Below, in pieces: positions 14,548 to 23,612 of a stretch of 64,000 nt of DNA. Both the position numbers and the translations under genes were made by a program. Position 1 is the stretch's first letter. Every line of letters begins with the position of its first letter. The notes under the pieces were generated by a model, which searched no databases, was not told where the DNA came from, and worked only from the letters and a program-made list of their open reading frames with translations. Origin of the DNA: Alphaproteobacteria bacterium (lineage in GTDB: Bacteria > Pseudomonadota > Alphaproteobacteria > Sphingomonadales > Kordiimonadaceae); the NCBI GenBank assembly GCA_013372975.1, contig JABXIS010000049.1, forward strand, positions 1-64,000, read 5' to 3'.

Positions 14548-15645
14548 ATGGTTAAATTTTTAGACCTACAGAAGCAATATCTCTCCATCCAGGGTGAAAT
14601 CGACCAGGCGATGCAGGAGATCATCATGAACAGCCAGTTCATTGGTGGTCCTGCCCTATCGCGGTTCGAGGCAGCTTTCGCGCTTTTCCAGCAGGCATCC
14701 CATTGTGTGGGGGTCGCTAACGGTACCGATGCGCTTGAAATTGCCATTGAAGCGCTTGACCTGCCTGCGGGCAGTGAAATCATCGTGCCCGCTAACAGCT
14801 TCTTCGCTTCGTCCGAAGCGGTGTCCCGCACGGGTCACAAGCTGGTTTTCTGCGACGTGGATTCTGGCAATTATACGCTTGATCCCGCGGTCGTGGCGGC
14901 TGCAATCACCGACCGCACCAAGGTGATCGTTGTGGTGCATCTTTATGGCCACCCATGCGACATGGCCGCCATCGGCTCGCTCGCGCAAACCCATGGCCTG
15001 AAGGTAATCGAGGACTGCGCCCAGGCGCATGGTGCCGAATTTGACGGCAGGCGGGTGGGGGCGATCGGCGACGTGGGCTGTTTCAGCTTCTACCCCGGCA
15101 AGAATTTGGGTGCCTATGGTGACGGCGGTGCGATTGTCACCAACGACGAGCAGCTGGCGCTCAAGTGCCGGATGATTGCCAACCATGGTCGCATTTCGAA
15201 ATATGATCACGAATTCGAGGGCCGAAACAGCCGCCTCGATGGCCTGCAGGCGGCCATTCTGGACGTCAAGCTGAAGCATTTGCCTGACTGGGTGGCGCGG
15301 CGCCGCGCTGTGGCGGACATGTATCTGGAAGGGCTGCAGGCGTCGGATAACCTGATCCTGCCGGTAGTGTCACCAAAAGTGGCCCACGCCTATCACCTCT
15401 TTGTAGTGCGGACGCCAAAGCGGGATGCCCTCATGGAACATCTCGCAGCTGAGGGAATCCAAACCGGTATCCATTATCCGATTGCGCTGCCGAAACTGGG
15501 GGCCTACCGTGATCACCCACAACATAATGCGTCAATGAAGGCGTGCGAGATGGACTGCCAGTTGCTTAGCCTGCCGATGGGCGAGCACCTGGAGGACCAG
15601 GAAGTGCAGCGGGTTATCACCGCTGTGAACGCCTTTTTCTCCTAA
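14548..15645 (+). CDS. wbpE: UDP-3-keto-uronate aminotransferase (WbpE-like, DegT/DnrJ/EryC1)
   Basis: A 365-residue PLP enzyme of the DegT/DnrJ/EryC1/StrS family. The PLP lysine is in FYPGKNLGAYGDGGA (Lys185), and IEDCAQAHGA contains the Asp (156) that binds the pyridine nitrogen. It would transfer an amino group to the 3-keto sugar made by WbpB, usually from glutamate. It follows WbpB and WbpD in the order B-D-E and precedes the HisH/HisF/WbpG genes. The ATG start comes after GGTG-type weak ribosome site; length is normal for the family. Confidence 0.88.
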   Translation: MVKFLDLQKQYLSIQGEIDQAMQEIIMNSQFIGGPALSRFEAAFALFQQASHCVGVANGTDALEIAIEALDLPAGSEIIVPANSFFASSEAVSRTGHKLVFCDVDSGNYTLDPAVVAAAITDRTKVIVVVHLYGHPCDMAAIGSLAQTHGLKVIEDCAQAHGAEFDGRRVGAIGDVGCFSFYPGKNLGAYGDGGAIVTNDEQLALKCRMIANHGRISKYDHEFEGRNSRLDGLQAAILDVKLKHLPDWVARRRAVADMYLEGLQASDNLILPVVSPKVAHAYHLFVVRTPKRDALMEHLAAEGIQTGIHYPIALPKLGAYRDHPQHNASMKACEMDCQLLSLPMGEHLEDQEVQRVITAVNAFFS

Positions 15646-15727
15646 GCTACCGACCGGGCTATCCGCCGCGTGTGACCCTTCGGGGGCGCGGTCCCGCCCA
15701 TGATACTGCAAGGCCAGACAGGGACCG

Positions 15728-16351
15728 ATGAAAGAGCAAGTCGTCATAGTGAATTATGGTGTGGGCAACATTGCTTCGGTGGTGAATATGCTCCGCTATA
15801 TCGGTGCCGAAGGGGTCTATTCGGGCGACGCGGATGCCGTGTTGAATGCAAGAAAAATCATTCTGCCTGGCATCGGGGCGTTCGGAGCCGGCATGGACGC
15901 GCTAAGGGCCCAAGGCCTGGAGGCGCCACTGAAAGAAGCGGCGGCGCGCGGCGCCCATGTGTTGGGCATCTGCCTCGGTTTCCAGATGCTATTCAGCGAA
16001 AGCGAGGAATCGCCCGGAGTGAAGGGGCTTGGGCTCATTGACGGGGTCGTGCGCCGTTTCCAGTGCGAGGGCCAAGGCCTGAGAGTTCCCCATGTTGGCT
16101 GGAACAGGGTGAAGCCGTGCCAGGGCGCCACGCTGTTCGATCATGAGCGCGACGAGCTTCGCTATTATTTCGTCCATTCCTACTATGCCGACTGCGCAAA
16201 TGAAAATGCGGTGGCGGCAACCTGCGACTATGGCCATGACTTTGTCTGCTCGGTCGAACAGAACCGATTGTTCGGCACTCAGTTTCACCCCGAGAAAAGC
16301 CACAGGTTCGGTATCGATACCCTGACCCGGTTCGTGGGCCTGCCATGTTAA
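15728..16351 (+). CDS. hisH: HisH-like glutamine amidotransferase for sugar amidination
   Basis: A 207-residue class I glutaminase: GICLGFQML holds Cys82 and GTQFHPEKS holds His187 and Glu189. It matches imidazole glycerol phosphate synthase subunit HisH, but no other histidine genes are nearby. In Pseudomonas aeruginosa O5 a second HisH/HisF pair sits beside WbpG and supplies ammonia for the acetamidino group of the O-antigen. Its stop is overlapped seven bases by the HisF-like ATG (16345). A normal histidine role is unlikely here but cannot be excluded from sequence alone. Confidence 0.85.
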   Translation: MKEQVVIVNYGVGNIASVVNMLRYIGAEGVYSGDADAVLNARKIILPGIGAFGAGMDALRAQGLEAPLKEAAARGAHVLGICLGFQMLFSESEESPGVKGLGLIDGVVRRFQCEGQGLRVPHVGWNRVKPCQGATLFDHERDELRYYFVHSYYADCANENAVAATCDYGHDFVCSVEQNRLFGTQFHPEKSHRFGIDTLTRFVGLPC

Positions 16352-17115
16352 GGTCGCGTGTCATTCCCTGCCTGCTGCTGCGTGGTGAAGGTCTTGTGAA
16401 AACGGTCGGTTTCAAGGCGCCCAAATATGTCGGCGACCCGATCAATACGATCAAGATCTTCAATGAGAAGGAAGTGGACGAAGTCATGCTGGCAGATATT
16501 GAAGCCAGCAAGCAGGGGCGTGAGCCAAATTATCGCAAGATCGAAGAGGTTGCGTCCGAATGCTTCATGCCGCTTTGCTATGGCGGCGGCATCCGGGACA
16601 TCAGTCATGCAGATCGCCTGTTCGCGTCAGGTGTTGAAAAAATCTCGCTGCAAACCGGGGCATTTGGCAGCCTCGACCTTGTGGAGAAGATCGCCACCAA
16701 ATATGGCAGCAGCAGTGTCGTTGTCTCGGCTGACTTGAAGAAAAGCTGGATGGGTGGCTACAGGCTATATTCTGCCGCGGGCCACAGGAAACTGCCAAAA
16801 CGGTGGCAGGCCTTCCTAAAGGACGCTGTCTCGGCGGGGGCGGGTGAGATTTTCCTCAATGCAGTCGACCGGGACGGCACCATGGCAGGCATGGACTGTG
16901 CGATGATCCGGGAGGCGGCGGCGCTGGTATCGGTGCCGCTCATTGCTTGTGGGGGAGTTGGGTCCCTTGACGATATCAAGGCGGGGGTGGACGCGGGCGC
17001 AAGCGCTGTTGGCGCCGGTGCGTTTTTTGTCTATCAGGGCCCACACAGGGCTGTGTTGATTTCTTACCCAAAATATCAGCAGCTGGTTGCGCTTCTGGGT
17101 AGTGACAGTGCATAA
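16345..17115 (+). CDS. hisF: HisF-like cyclase-fold partner for sugar amidination
   Basis: A 256-residue TIM-barrel protein of the HisF family, opening MLRSRVIPCLLLRGEGLVK and with FLNAVDRDGTMAGMD and GGVGSLDD phosphate-site segments. It should pair with the HisH-like glutaminase and pass ammonia to the WbpG-like enzyme that follows. It overlaps hisH and precedes wbpG by about 40 bases. This is the specialised O-antigen pair of the P. aeruginosa O5 type rather than the histidine pathway, by context. Confidence 0.85.
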   Translation: MLRSRVIPCLLLRGEGLVKTVGFKAPKYVGDPINTIKIFNEKEVDEVMLADIEASKQGREPNYRKIEEVASECFMPLCYGGGIRDISHADRLFASGVEKISLQTGAFGSLDLVEKIATKYGSSSVVVSADLKKSWMGGYRLYSAAGHRKLPKRWQAFLKDAVSAGAGEIFLNAVDRDGTMAGMDCAMIREAAALVSVPLIACGGVGSLDDIKAGVDAGASAVGAGAFFVYQGPHRAVLISYPKYQQLVALLGSDSA

Positions 17116-17155
17116 GGGCTTTTGCTGCCACATTTAAAGATTGAATTGATAGAAG

Positions 17156-18289
17156 ATGATTGCCACAGACCCCCATTACCAGATCTGCAGCCGCTGCATC
17201 ATGGACACATCCGCCGCAGGCATCAGCTTTGACGCTGAGGGCCACTGCAATTTCTGCACGGAATTTCTGGAGCGGTCGGGCGCGCTGGTCCTTAATGTCG
17301 ACCCGGAGAAGCGCGAGCGCGAGCTTCAGGCGCTGGTCGAGCGGGTGAAGCGCGAGGGCAAGGGCAAGAAATATGACTGCATCGTCGGCGTGTCCGGTGG
17401 TGTGGACAGCAGCTGGGTTCTGGTGGAGGCGGTTGAGATGGGCCTGCGCCCTCTGGCGGTCCATATGGACAATGGCTGGAACTCCGAGCTGGCCCAGAGC
17501 AATATTGAAAACCTGGTGCGTACGCTTGGCGTCGACCTCGTGACCCATGTGATCGATTGGGAAGAATACAGGAAGCTGATGCAGGCTTTCTTCGACTCCC
17601 ATGTGATCGACATCGAGCTTCTCTATGACAATGCCATGCTGGCGGTGAATTACCAGCAAGCCGCCAAGTTCGGCATCCGCAACATTCTGGCGGGCACCAA
17701 TCAGGCCACGGAAGGCATGCGCTTCCCGCAAGGCTGGAACCACCTCAAGTTCGACCGGCGCAACATCGTTGCCATTGCGCGACAATTCGGCAGGGTAAAG
17801 ATCGATACTTTCCCGAGCATTGGCGTGTTGGGCTTCATCTATCACGAATATATCAAGAAGCGCCGCTGGATTTCGGTGCTGGACCTGATCGACTATAACA
17901 AGGAAGACGTGCTTGCGGCGCTCGAGGAAAGCTATCGCTATCGCCGCTATCCTTATAAGCATTACGAGTCCGTATTCACTCGCTTCTACCAGGGCTATAT
18001 CCTGATCGAAAAATTCGGCGTCGACAAACGGCGGGTCCATTTTTCGACCCTGATTGCCGCGGGCCAGATGAAGCGCGAGGATGCGATGGCGAACATGGAA
18101 AAGATCGCCTATCCAAGCCAGAAAGACCTCGACGCCGATATCCAGTATTTCCTGAAGAAGATGAACTGGAGCGAACAACAGCTGAAAGACTATCTGGCGG
18201 CACCACCGCGCCTGCATGCTGACTACCCGTCCGAGGCCCCGCTGTATGAGTTTTTCAAGAAGGTCTATTTCAAGCTGTTCCGGCGCTGA
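17156..18289 (+). CDS. wbpG: N-acetyl sugar amidotransferase (WbpG-like)
   Basis: A 377-residue PP-loop ATP pyrophosphatase. Two Cys pairs, CSRC (11-14) and CNFC (31-34), look like a zinc site; the PP-loop VGVSGGVDSSW at 78-88 binds ATP. It is the WbpG/PseA/LegG type enzyme that, with ammonia from the HisH/HisF pair, converts an N-acetyl group to an acetamidino group on a nucleotide sugar. Spacing to the HisF-like gene is short, and the Wzx gene follows. The likely product is a UDP-2-acetamido-3-acetamidino uronic acid. Confidence 0.88.
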   Translation: MIATDPHYQICSRCIMDTSAAGISFDAEGHCNFCTEFLERSGALVLNVDPEKRERELQALVERVKREGKGKKYDCIVGVSGGVDSSWVLVEAVEMGLRPLAVHMDNGWNSELAQSNIENLVRTLGVDLVTHVIDWEEYRKLMQAFFDSHVIDIELLYDNAMLAVNYQQAAKFGIRNILAGTNQATEGMRFPQGWNHLKFDRRNIVAIARQFGRVKIDTFPSIGVLGFIYHEYIKKRRWISVLDLIDYNKEDVLAALEESYRYRRYPYKHYESVFTRFYQGYILIEKFGVDKRRVHFSTLIAAGQMKREDAMANMEKIAYPSQKDLDADIQYFLKKMNWSEQQLKDYLAAPPRLHADYPSEAPLYEFFKKVYFKLFRR

Positions 18290-18339
18290 CGCCCTGCAGA
18301 TGGCAGTAGCCCTGGGCGCCTGCGTATGAAGGAAAACAC

Positions 18340-19803
18340 ATGACGGCAGCGCCGGAAAACAGGTCAGAGGGTTCGGTCTCAGGCAGTGCCACGCTGCTGA
18401 TGGCTGGCACGGTCCTGAGCCAGGCTGCTGTCCTGCTTGCAGCGCCCCTCCTGACCCGCCTTTTCAGCCCCGAACAGTTTGGTGTGTTCGGCGTGTATGT
18501 GGCCATCTTCGCCTTTTTCAATATCACCACCAGCTTGCGTTACGAGCTGGCGATGCCGCTGCCAAAACGCAAAAGCTTCGCGCTCAATATCCTGGTGCTA
18601 TGCTTCCTGCTGACCTTTTTGACCGTGGTGCTGGCGTATGTTCTGGCCGAGGCTTTTGGTGCCCGGGCGTTTGCCTTCCTTGGTGTCAGCTTCCACGATC
18701 CCATCATCTGGATTTTGCCGTCGGGCCTGCTGTTTGGCGGCTTGTTCAAGGCGCTGACATTCTGGTCTTTTCGGAACAATGCCTTCAAGCATGTTGCGGC
18801 TGCCCGTGTGTGCCAGGGAATTGGCCTTTCGGGCTCGCAGGTGTTGCTTGGCCTCGCCGGCGTCGGATCGGTTGGGCTGATCTATGGCCACGCCATTGGG
18901 TTCCTGTGCGCGGCACTGGGACTGACATTTGTTGTGTTGGCCATCCCGGCGCGACAATGGCGCGCCCTGTCGCTGCGGCGCATCTATGTTGCCGCCGTGC
19001 GCTATCGGAAATTCCCTATTTTCTCATCCTGGTCAGACTTGATCAACGTGATTGGCGCCCAATTTCCCACCCTGTTTGTGGCGGGCGTTTTCTCGCCCAC
19101 GGTTGCGGGTTTCTATCTTCTTGCCAACAGGGTCGCTAACGCGCCTGTGGCAGTTATCGCCGAGGCGACGTCCAAATCCCTGATGGCGGCCGCCGCCAAG
19201 AAGCGGGGCACGCCAGACCTGCCGATCATGGCCCGCAAGGTATTTCGGCTGCTGCTGCGCACGGGAGTAGGGCCGATGGCCATGATCGCGATGATCGCCC
19301 CCAATGCCAGCAGCCTGATTTTCGGTGAGGAATGGGTGGTAGCGGGGTCCTATCTGCGTCTTCTGATCCTCTGGACCTTGTCGGTCTATCTTTTTGTGCC
19401 GCTGATGTCGCTTTACACCGTGCTTGAGCTCCAGAGGCAGGAACTGGGCTTCCAGGTCCTGATCTTTACCGCGCGCGTTGCGGGTATGATCCTTGGCGCC
19501 GTCACTGGGTCCATTTATGAGGCGCTCCTCTATTTTTCCATTGCCGCCGCCCTCTCCTACACGGCCTGCGGGGTCTGGATCCTGCGCCGCCTGAAAATCG
19601 CGCCAAGCGAGCAGCTGCTGGACCTGGGGCGCGAGCTCGGCTTGGCCACGCTGCAAGTTGGATTTGTTTGGCTGGTGGGATATCTTGTGTCGCTTCTGGA
19701 GGGGGTTGAACCAACTCTGTTTGCAGCAATGCAGATTGGTGTGGTAACTACGGTTGGCCTTGGGGTGCTTTGGAGCGCGCGGCGGATGATGGCGGCGCTG
19801 TAA
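18340..19803 (+). CDS. Polysaccharide flippase (Wzx-like, MOP/MATE superfamily)
   Basis: A 487-residue integral membrane protein with about 12-14 helices, starting with SATLLMAGTVLSQAAVLLAA and LLTRLFSPEQFGVFGVY as in Wzx/RfbX flippases. It should flip the undecaprenyl-linked repeat unit across the inner membrane. ATG at 18340 has AAGGA eight bases before. It is followed by the polymerase-like gene, the usual Wzx-Wzy pairing. Confidence 0.9.
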   Translation: MTAAPENRSEGSVSGSATLLMAGTVLSQAAVLLAAPLLTRLFSPEQFGVFGVYVAIFAFFNITTSLRYELAMPLPKRKSFALNILVLCFLLTFLTVVLAYVLAEAFGARAFAFLGVSFHDPIIWILPSGLLFGGLFKALTFWSFRNNAFKHVAAARVCQGIGLSGSQVLLGLAGVGSVGLIYGHAIGFLCAALGLTFVVLAIPARQWRALSLRRIYVAAVRYRKFPIFSSWSDLINVIGAQFPTLFVAGVFSPTVAGFYLLANRVANAPVAVIAEATSKSLMAAAAKKRGTPDLPIMARKVFRLLLRTGVGPMAMIAMIAPNASSLIFGEEWVVAGSYLRLLILWTLSVYLFVPLMSLYTVLELQRQELGFQVLIFTARVAGMILGAVTGSIYEALLYFSIAAALSYTACGVWILRRLKIAPSEQLLDLGRELGLATLQVGFVWLVGYLVSLLEGVEPTLFAAMQIGVVTTVGLGVLWSARRMMAAL

Positions 19804-19878
19804 TGCTGTGTTTCCCTAGGGGCGAAAGTTGGATGTATTGGTTGCTCCCGTGGGGTGGGCGCAGGGATCAGATGGGCA

Positions 19879-21132
19879 ATGTTGAACATTTTCATTAGTA
19901 TTATCTACACATTGCTGTCTTTCGGTATTTTGAAGATTTTTCACAGCACCAAACGGGGAAACCCTGTTTATTGGTTCGTCATCTTCCAGTGGGTAATGGC
20001 GGTTGGCACCTTCCTGGTGCTTGATTTCGATCGGGACTCCGACATCCTTTATATGGTGCTTTATCTGGTTGCCTTGCTGGCCTTTGCTGCTGGTGCGGTA
20101 ATCGTGGTGGCAAACTCCAACTATATGGCCCGTTACCGTGAATTCTTTGACCGGCCCTTCACACCCCCCAGCCAGATAACACGCCATATCGTCATTGGAT
20201 TGGCCATTTTCTCCACGATCGTCACGCTCGGATACTATCAGCTGATCGGCTATAACCTGTTCATGGAAACCCTCGCAGGGGCGGAGATCCTGGATTTCAA
20301 GTCAGCGCGGCTGGCAACTTATTCTGGTGAGGACTATTATGCCCCGGGTTTTGTAAACCAATTCAAGAACACGCTTCTGGTGGTATGCTGGGTCACTGTC
20401 CTGACATGGATGTATGTTGATGGCCGCGTGCAGCGTGTCCGCATGCTGGCTCTGCCCATATTGTTCCTCTTCCTTTATGCGCTTTTGGGCACAGGCCAGC
20501 GCGCGCCCATGATCTATGCTTTCCTAACTGTTGTGTTTGGTATTTCCCTGATCACGAAGATCGAGTTCAAGAGAGCCGGATTGGCATTCGTAGGTGTCGC
20601 GCTGATGTTCGGTTTTTTCTCTGTGCTCAATGAAAGGGTCGACAGCTTCTCGATCACGTCGTCCTTTGTGGCCTTTACGTCCAGGATCTTCATCAATGAC
20701 CAGCAGGAAGGCCTGTTTGCCTTCCGCGAACTGGTGCTGCAGGATTCGGCATGGTTCACCGAATGGATCCAGGGTTTTGTTGGTCTTTCGCCATGGAGCA
20801 AAGGCAGCAAGTTGAGCCACGAGATCTATATGCTGATCCATGGTACCGACCGGGGCACCGCCGGTGTGACCACCGTGGGATCGGCTTATTATAACGGCGG
20901 CATGCTGAATGTTTTCGCCTTCTATTTCCTGATGGGTGTCGCCTATGCAGCCTTGTTCTGCCGCTTTTTGCGGGGACAGAAAACGATCCTGCGTTGCTAT
21001 ACCTACGGCGCCATCTTTTTCGTTCTGTCCATCTATATCAGTGGCCCGCCTGTTGTGCTGTTCAACAAAGGACTGATGGCCCTGCTGCTCTTGCTCTTTT
21101 TAGGGAAATTGCGTACCCAGAGCCGGCATTAG
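19879..21132 (+). CDS. O-antigen polymerase-like membrane protein (Wzy)
   Basis: A 417-residue membrane protein with about 11-12 hydrophobic helices and one large periplasmic loop after the middle, the topology of Wzy polymerases, which share little sequence. The GTGQRAP near position 220 and the GLSPWSKGS loop near 310 are typical of oligosaccharide repeat-unit polymerases. I start at ATG 19879 (AGGGA 11 bases before) rather than the GTG at 19855, which has none. It follows the flippase, and glycosyltransferases follow it. Confidence 0.8.
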   Translation: MLNIFISIIYTLLSFGILKIFHSTKRGNPVYWFVIFQWVMAVGTFLVLDFDRDSDILYMVLYLVALLAFAAGAVIVVANSNYMARYREFFDRPFTPPSQITRHIVIGLAIFSTIVTLGYYQLIGYNLFMETLAGAEILDFKSARLATYSGEDYYAPGFVNQFKNTLLVVCWVTVLTWMYVDGRVQRVRMLALPILFLFLYALLGTGQRAPMIYAFLTVVFGISLITKIEFKRAGLAFVGVALMFGFFSVLNERVDSFSITSSFVAFTSRIFINDQQEGLFAFRELVLQDSAWFTEWIQGFVGLSPWSKGSKLSHEIYMLIHGTDRGTAGVTTVGSAYYNGGMLNVFAFYFLMGVAYAALFCRFLRGQKTILRCYTYGAIFFVLSIYISGPPVVLFNKGLMALLLLLFLGKLRTQSRH

Positions 21133-21156
21133 CCAGCCCGAAACATCGCGATACTT

Positions 21157-22338
21157 TTGAAGAAAGACACCGATTTGTCCAACGCTGAATTTGTCATGAT
21201 CTCCCCCCACCACGCCGACTGCGACTATCGTGTCCGCAGGGTGATTGCCGTTATGCATGCCATTGGGCTGGCAGTGGATGTCTATTGGGACAGCCGGTAT
21301 CCGGGTCATCAGAAACGACGGCCCTTTGAAGATCATGTCCGTGAATTGTATCGGGCGAACCAGCCGGGAGAGGGGCGCTTGAGCCTGATGGGCAAGCCTT
21401 TCCTTCACAAAGATATTGAGGCCGCCATTCGTAACGCAAGGATTGTCTATATCAATGCCAGCGCAATCGAGGGACTTCTCTATGCCCGCGAAGCGAAGCG
21501 ACTGAACCCTGACTGCCAGGTGATCTATGACTATCACGACTCGCTGACCTATGAGCTTTATTATCAGCTGAAGAAGCGGGGGCTCGGGCTGTTCTATAAG
21601 CTTGCCTGGCCACTTTACCGGCTGCTGTGCGGTCGCCTTGCGCGCCATGTAGATGCGCTTGTGGGAATCTCGACCACTCAGGTCAGGGAGTTTCCGAAGA
21701 AGGAAAGCCAGATGGCTGCCACGGCGTCTGTTCCAAACTTCCGCAAGTTTGACGATTTTGAATTCAGAGCGCAGGCCCCGGCGGCAGGCGGTCGCGGTGC
21801 CCTGATCTGGCTTGGCCAGGTCATGCTGGGCCGCGATCTCGAGAAGCTCTCTGGCTGGATTGCGCGTGTTGGCGACAGGCGCCGATTCCATGTATTCGGC
21901 AAGGTGATCGATGAGGCATCGCCTGCGATGGTAGCAGCCCAGCTTGACGGCAATGTCGACTTCTATGGCGAATTCAGAAGCGAGGCCGACATATTGGACC
22001 AGATGCCAGCTGCGCCGATTGGCGTATTCATGGGCTGGGAAGACCCGGCGGGGACCAATATCAATGCCCATGCCTCGCCGAACAAATACTTCACCTATGT
22101 CAATATGGGCATACCCGTGATCATTGCGGCTTCACTTACCGAGCTTGCGGGCCATGTGGCGGAATGTGGGGCTGGTATTGCGGTGGGCGACGAGACGGAA
22201 TTCGCGCAGGCCGTGACAACTATTGAAACCAACTATGCTGCCTATGCCGAGGGCTCGCGAAGGCTCAAGGAAAAGTATCGCAGCATGCCGCCTGAAAAAA
22301 CGATCCGGGATTTTCTTGAAAAGATACTGCAAAAATAG
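21157..22338 (+). CDS. Glycosyltransferase, GT4-like
   Basis: A 393-residue protein with a GT-B look: an N-terminal half beginning FVMISPHHADCDYRVRRV with VIYDYHDS, and a C-terminal half with IWLGQVMLGRDLEKL and a nucleotide-sugar-type FMGWEDPAGTNINAHASPNK region ending in helical extensions. It should add one sugar of the repeat unit on the cytoplasmic face. The 5' end is uncertain: TTG 21157, TTG 21175 or ATG 21196 could be the start, none with a strong ribosome site. Donor and acceptor are unknown. Confidence 0.75.
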   Translation: MKKDTDLSNAEFVMISPHHADCDYRVRRVIAVMHAIGLAVDVYWDSRYPGHQKRRPFEDHVRELYRANQPGEGRLSLMGKPFLHKDIEAAIRNARIVYINASAIEGLLYAREAKRLNPDCQVIYDYHDSLTYELYYQLKKRGLGLFYKLAWPLYRLLCGRLARHVDALVGISTTQVREFPKKESQMAATASVPNFRKFDDFEFRAQAPAAGGRGALIWLGQVMLGRDLEKLSGWIARVGDRRRFHVFGKVIDEASPAMVAAQLDGNVDFYGEFRSEADILDQMPAAPIGVFMGWEDPAGTNINAHASPNKYFTYVNMGIPVIIAASLTELAGHVAECGAGIAVGDETEFAQAVTTIETNYAAYAEGSRRLKEKYRSMPPEKTIRDFLEKILQK

Positions 22339-22421
22339 CCCGGACCAGCTGTTTCTTTTACTTTTGATCCCATTCGATTTATGTAATTCGACTGAAGCAA
22401 CCAATTTCCAAGAGCGACTTA

Positions 22422-23612
22422 ATGTCTGTTTCCAAATATAACTCGCAGCGGCTGCATTATGAGCTCAGCGGCTGGCGCCTGAAACTGAAGCGTATTGTCC
22501 GGTCCCTGAAAATGTGGGGCTTGCACCGCACATTTGCCAAGATCGCCAATCGCTTGTCCCTGCCCATTCCAGTGCTTTTCAATATCGTGCCGCGCGCCAA
22601 GGATTTCCTGATGGTCGGTTGTGGCCAATTCGGATGCAGCACCGCCTCTTACTTCATTGGCAAGCAATATGGCCACCGGTTCCTGGGGTGCTTCGATATC
22701 GATATGGCTCAGTCGCGCCGGGCTCAGAGGGCCTATGGCTACAAGCATGCCTGTGCCACATTTGAGGAGCTTCTGGAGCTTGAAGGCGCGCAACGCATTT
22801 TCATCGCCTCCAACCATGCGTCCCACACCCCGCAGGCTATTGCGGCGCTCGAGAAGGGCATGAAGGTCCATATTGAGAAGCCGATTTCGGTGACCTGGGA
22901 ACAGCTGGCGCAGCTGACGCGGGCAGTCGAGGGCCGCGAGGACGATCTCTATGTCGGCTATAACCGGCCTTTCTCGAAGGCGATCACGATGGTGCGTGAC
23001 ATGCTACCCGACGGCGACGGCTCCTTCACCATCCAGCATTTCATCGCAGGCCACGCCATCGACCCCGATCACTGGTATTATGATCCGAAGGAAGGCACGC
23101 GGATTTGCGGCAATGTCGGTCACTGGATCGATCTTTCAGTCCATCTTCTTAGCCAGCGTGACATGGCTGATCGCTGGACCATGCAGATCAGCTATAGTGA
23201 CGAAGCGCTCAGGGAGGAGAATTTCTCTCTGTCCATGACATCGGAGAAGGGCGACCTTGTCACCATGACCTTTACAGCGCGCGGTGAGCCCTTCGACGGA
23301 GTGAACGAAGCCATCAACATCCAGCAAGGCGACCTTATGGCCCGGATTGATGATTTCCGCACCATGAAAGTCTGGCGGCGCGACTATTTCAGGAAGGTTC
23401 GTTTCTGGCCGAAGGATGTCGGGCACCGGAAATCGGTCGGCCAGATGTTCGACGAAAAGCCGGCTTATCGCCGGCCATGGGAGGAAATCTTCCTCTCAAC
23501 CATGCTTATGCTGCATATAACAGACATGGTCCGAAACAATGCCACGGTGAGCGAATTCAGTTTTGCGGAACTGCGGGCCAAGCTTGACCAACAGGAAACG
23601 GAACAGCCGTGA
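22422..23612 (+). CDS. Gfo/Idh/MocA oxidoreductase in the polysaccharide locus
   Basis: A 396-residue NAD(P)-dependent sugar oxidoreductase-like protein. The nucleotide-binding start is VGCGQFGCSTASYF and the EKP signature is in VHIEKPISVTW. It carries about 60 extra basic residues before the Rossmann fold (SGWRLKLKRIVRSLK). Its stop overlaps the GTG start of the bidomain oxidoreductase, so the two are co-translated. This trio with the heparinase-like gene occurs in many polysaccharide loci; its substrate is not established. Confidence 0.8.
   Translation: MSVSKYNSQRLHYELSGWRLKLKRIVRSLKMWGLHRTFAKIANRLSLPIPVLFNIVPRAKDFLMVGCGQFGCSTASYFIGKQYGHRFLGCFDIDMAQSRRAQRAYGYKHACATFEELLELEGAQRIFIASNHASHTPQAIAALEKGMKVHIEKPISVTWEQLAQLTRAVEGREDDLYVGYNRPFSKAITMVRDMLPDGDGSFTIQHFIAGHAIDPDHWYYDPKEGTRICGNVGHWIDLSVHLLSQRDMADRWTMQISYSDEALREENFSLSMTSEKGDLVTMTFTARGEPFDGVNEAINIQQGDLMARIDDFRTMKVWRRDYFRKVRFWPKDVGHRKSVGQMFDEKPAYRRPWEEIFLSTMLMLHITDMVRNNATVSEFSFAELRAKLDQQETEQP

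Noticed and set aside
15728-17115. Histidine biosynthesis HisH/HisF
   Set aside because: No other his genes are adjacent and the pair abuts a WbpG-type amidotransferase, the known O-antigen arrangement.
16976-18217. Long minus-strand open frame (413 codons) opposite the WbpG and HisF genes
   Set aside because: It is antisense to genes with clear motifs and reads as low-complexity His/Ala/Asp-rich sequence with no domain; it is a frame shadow of GC-rich coding DNA.
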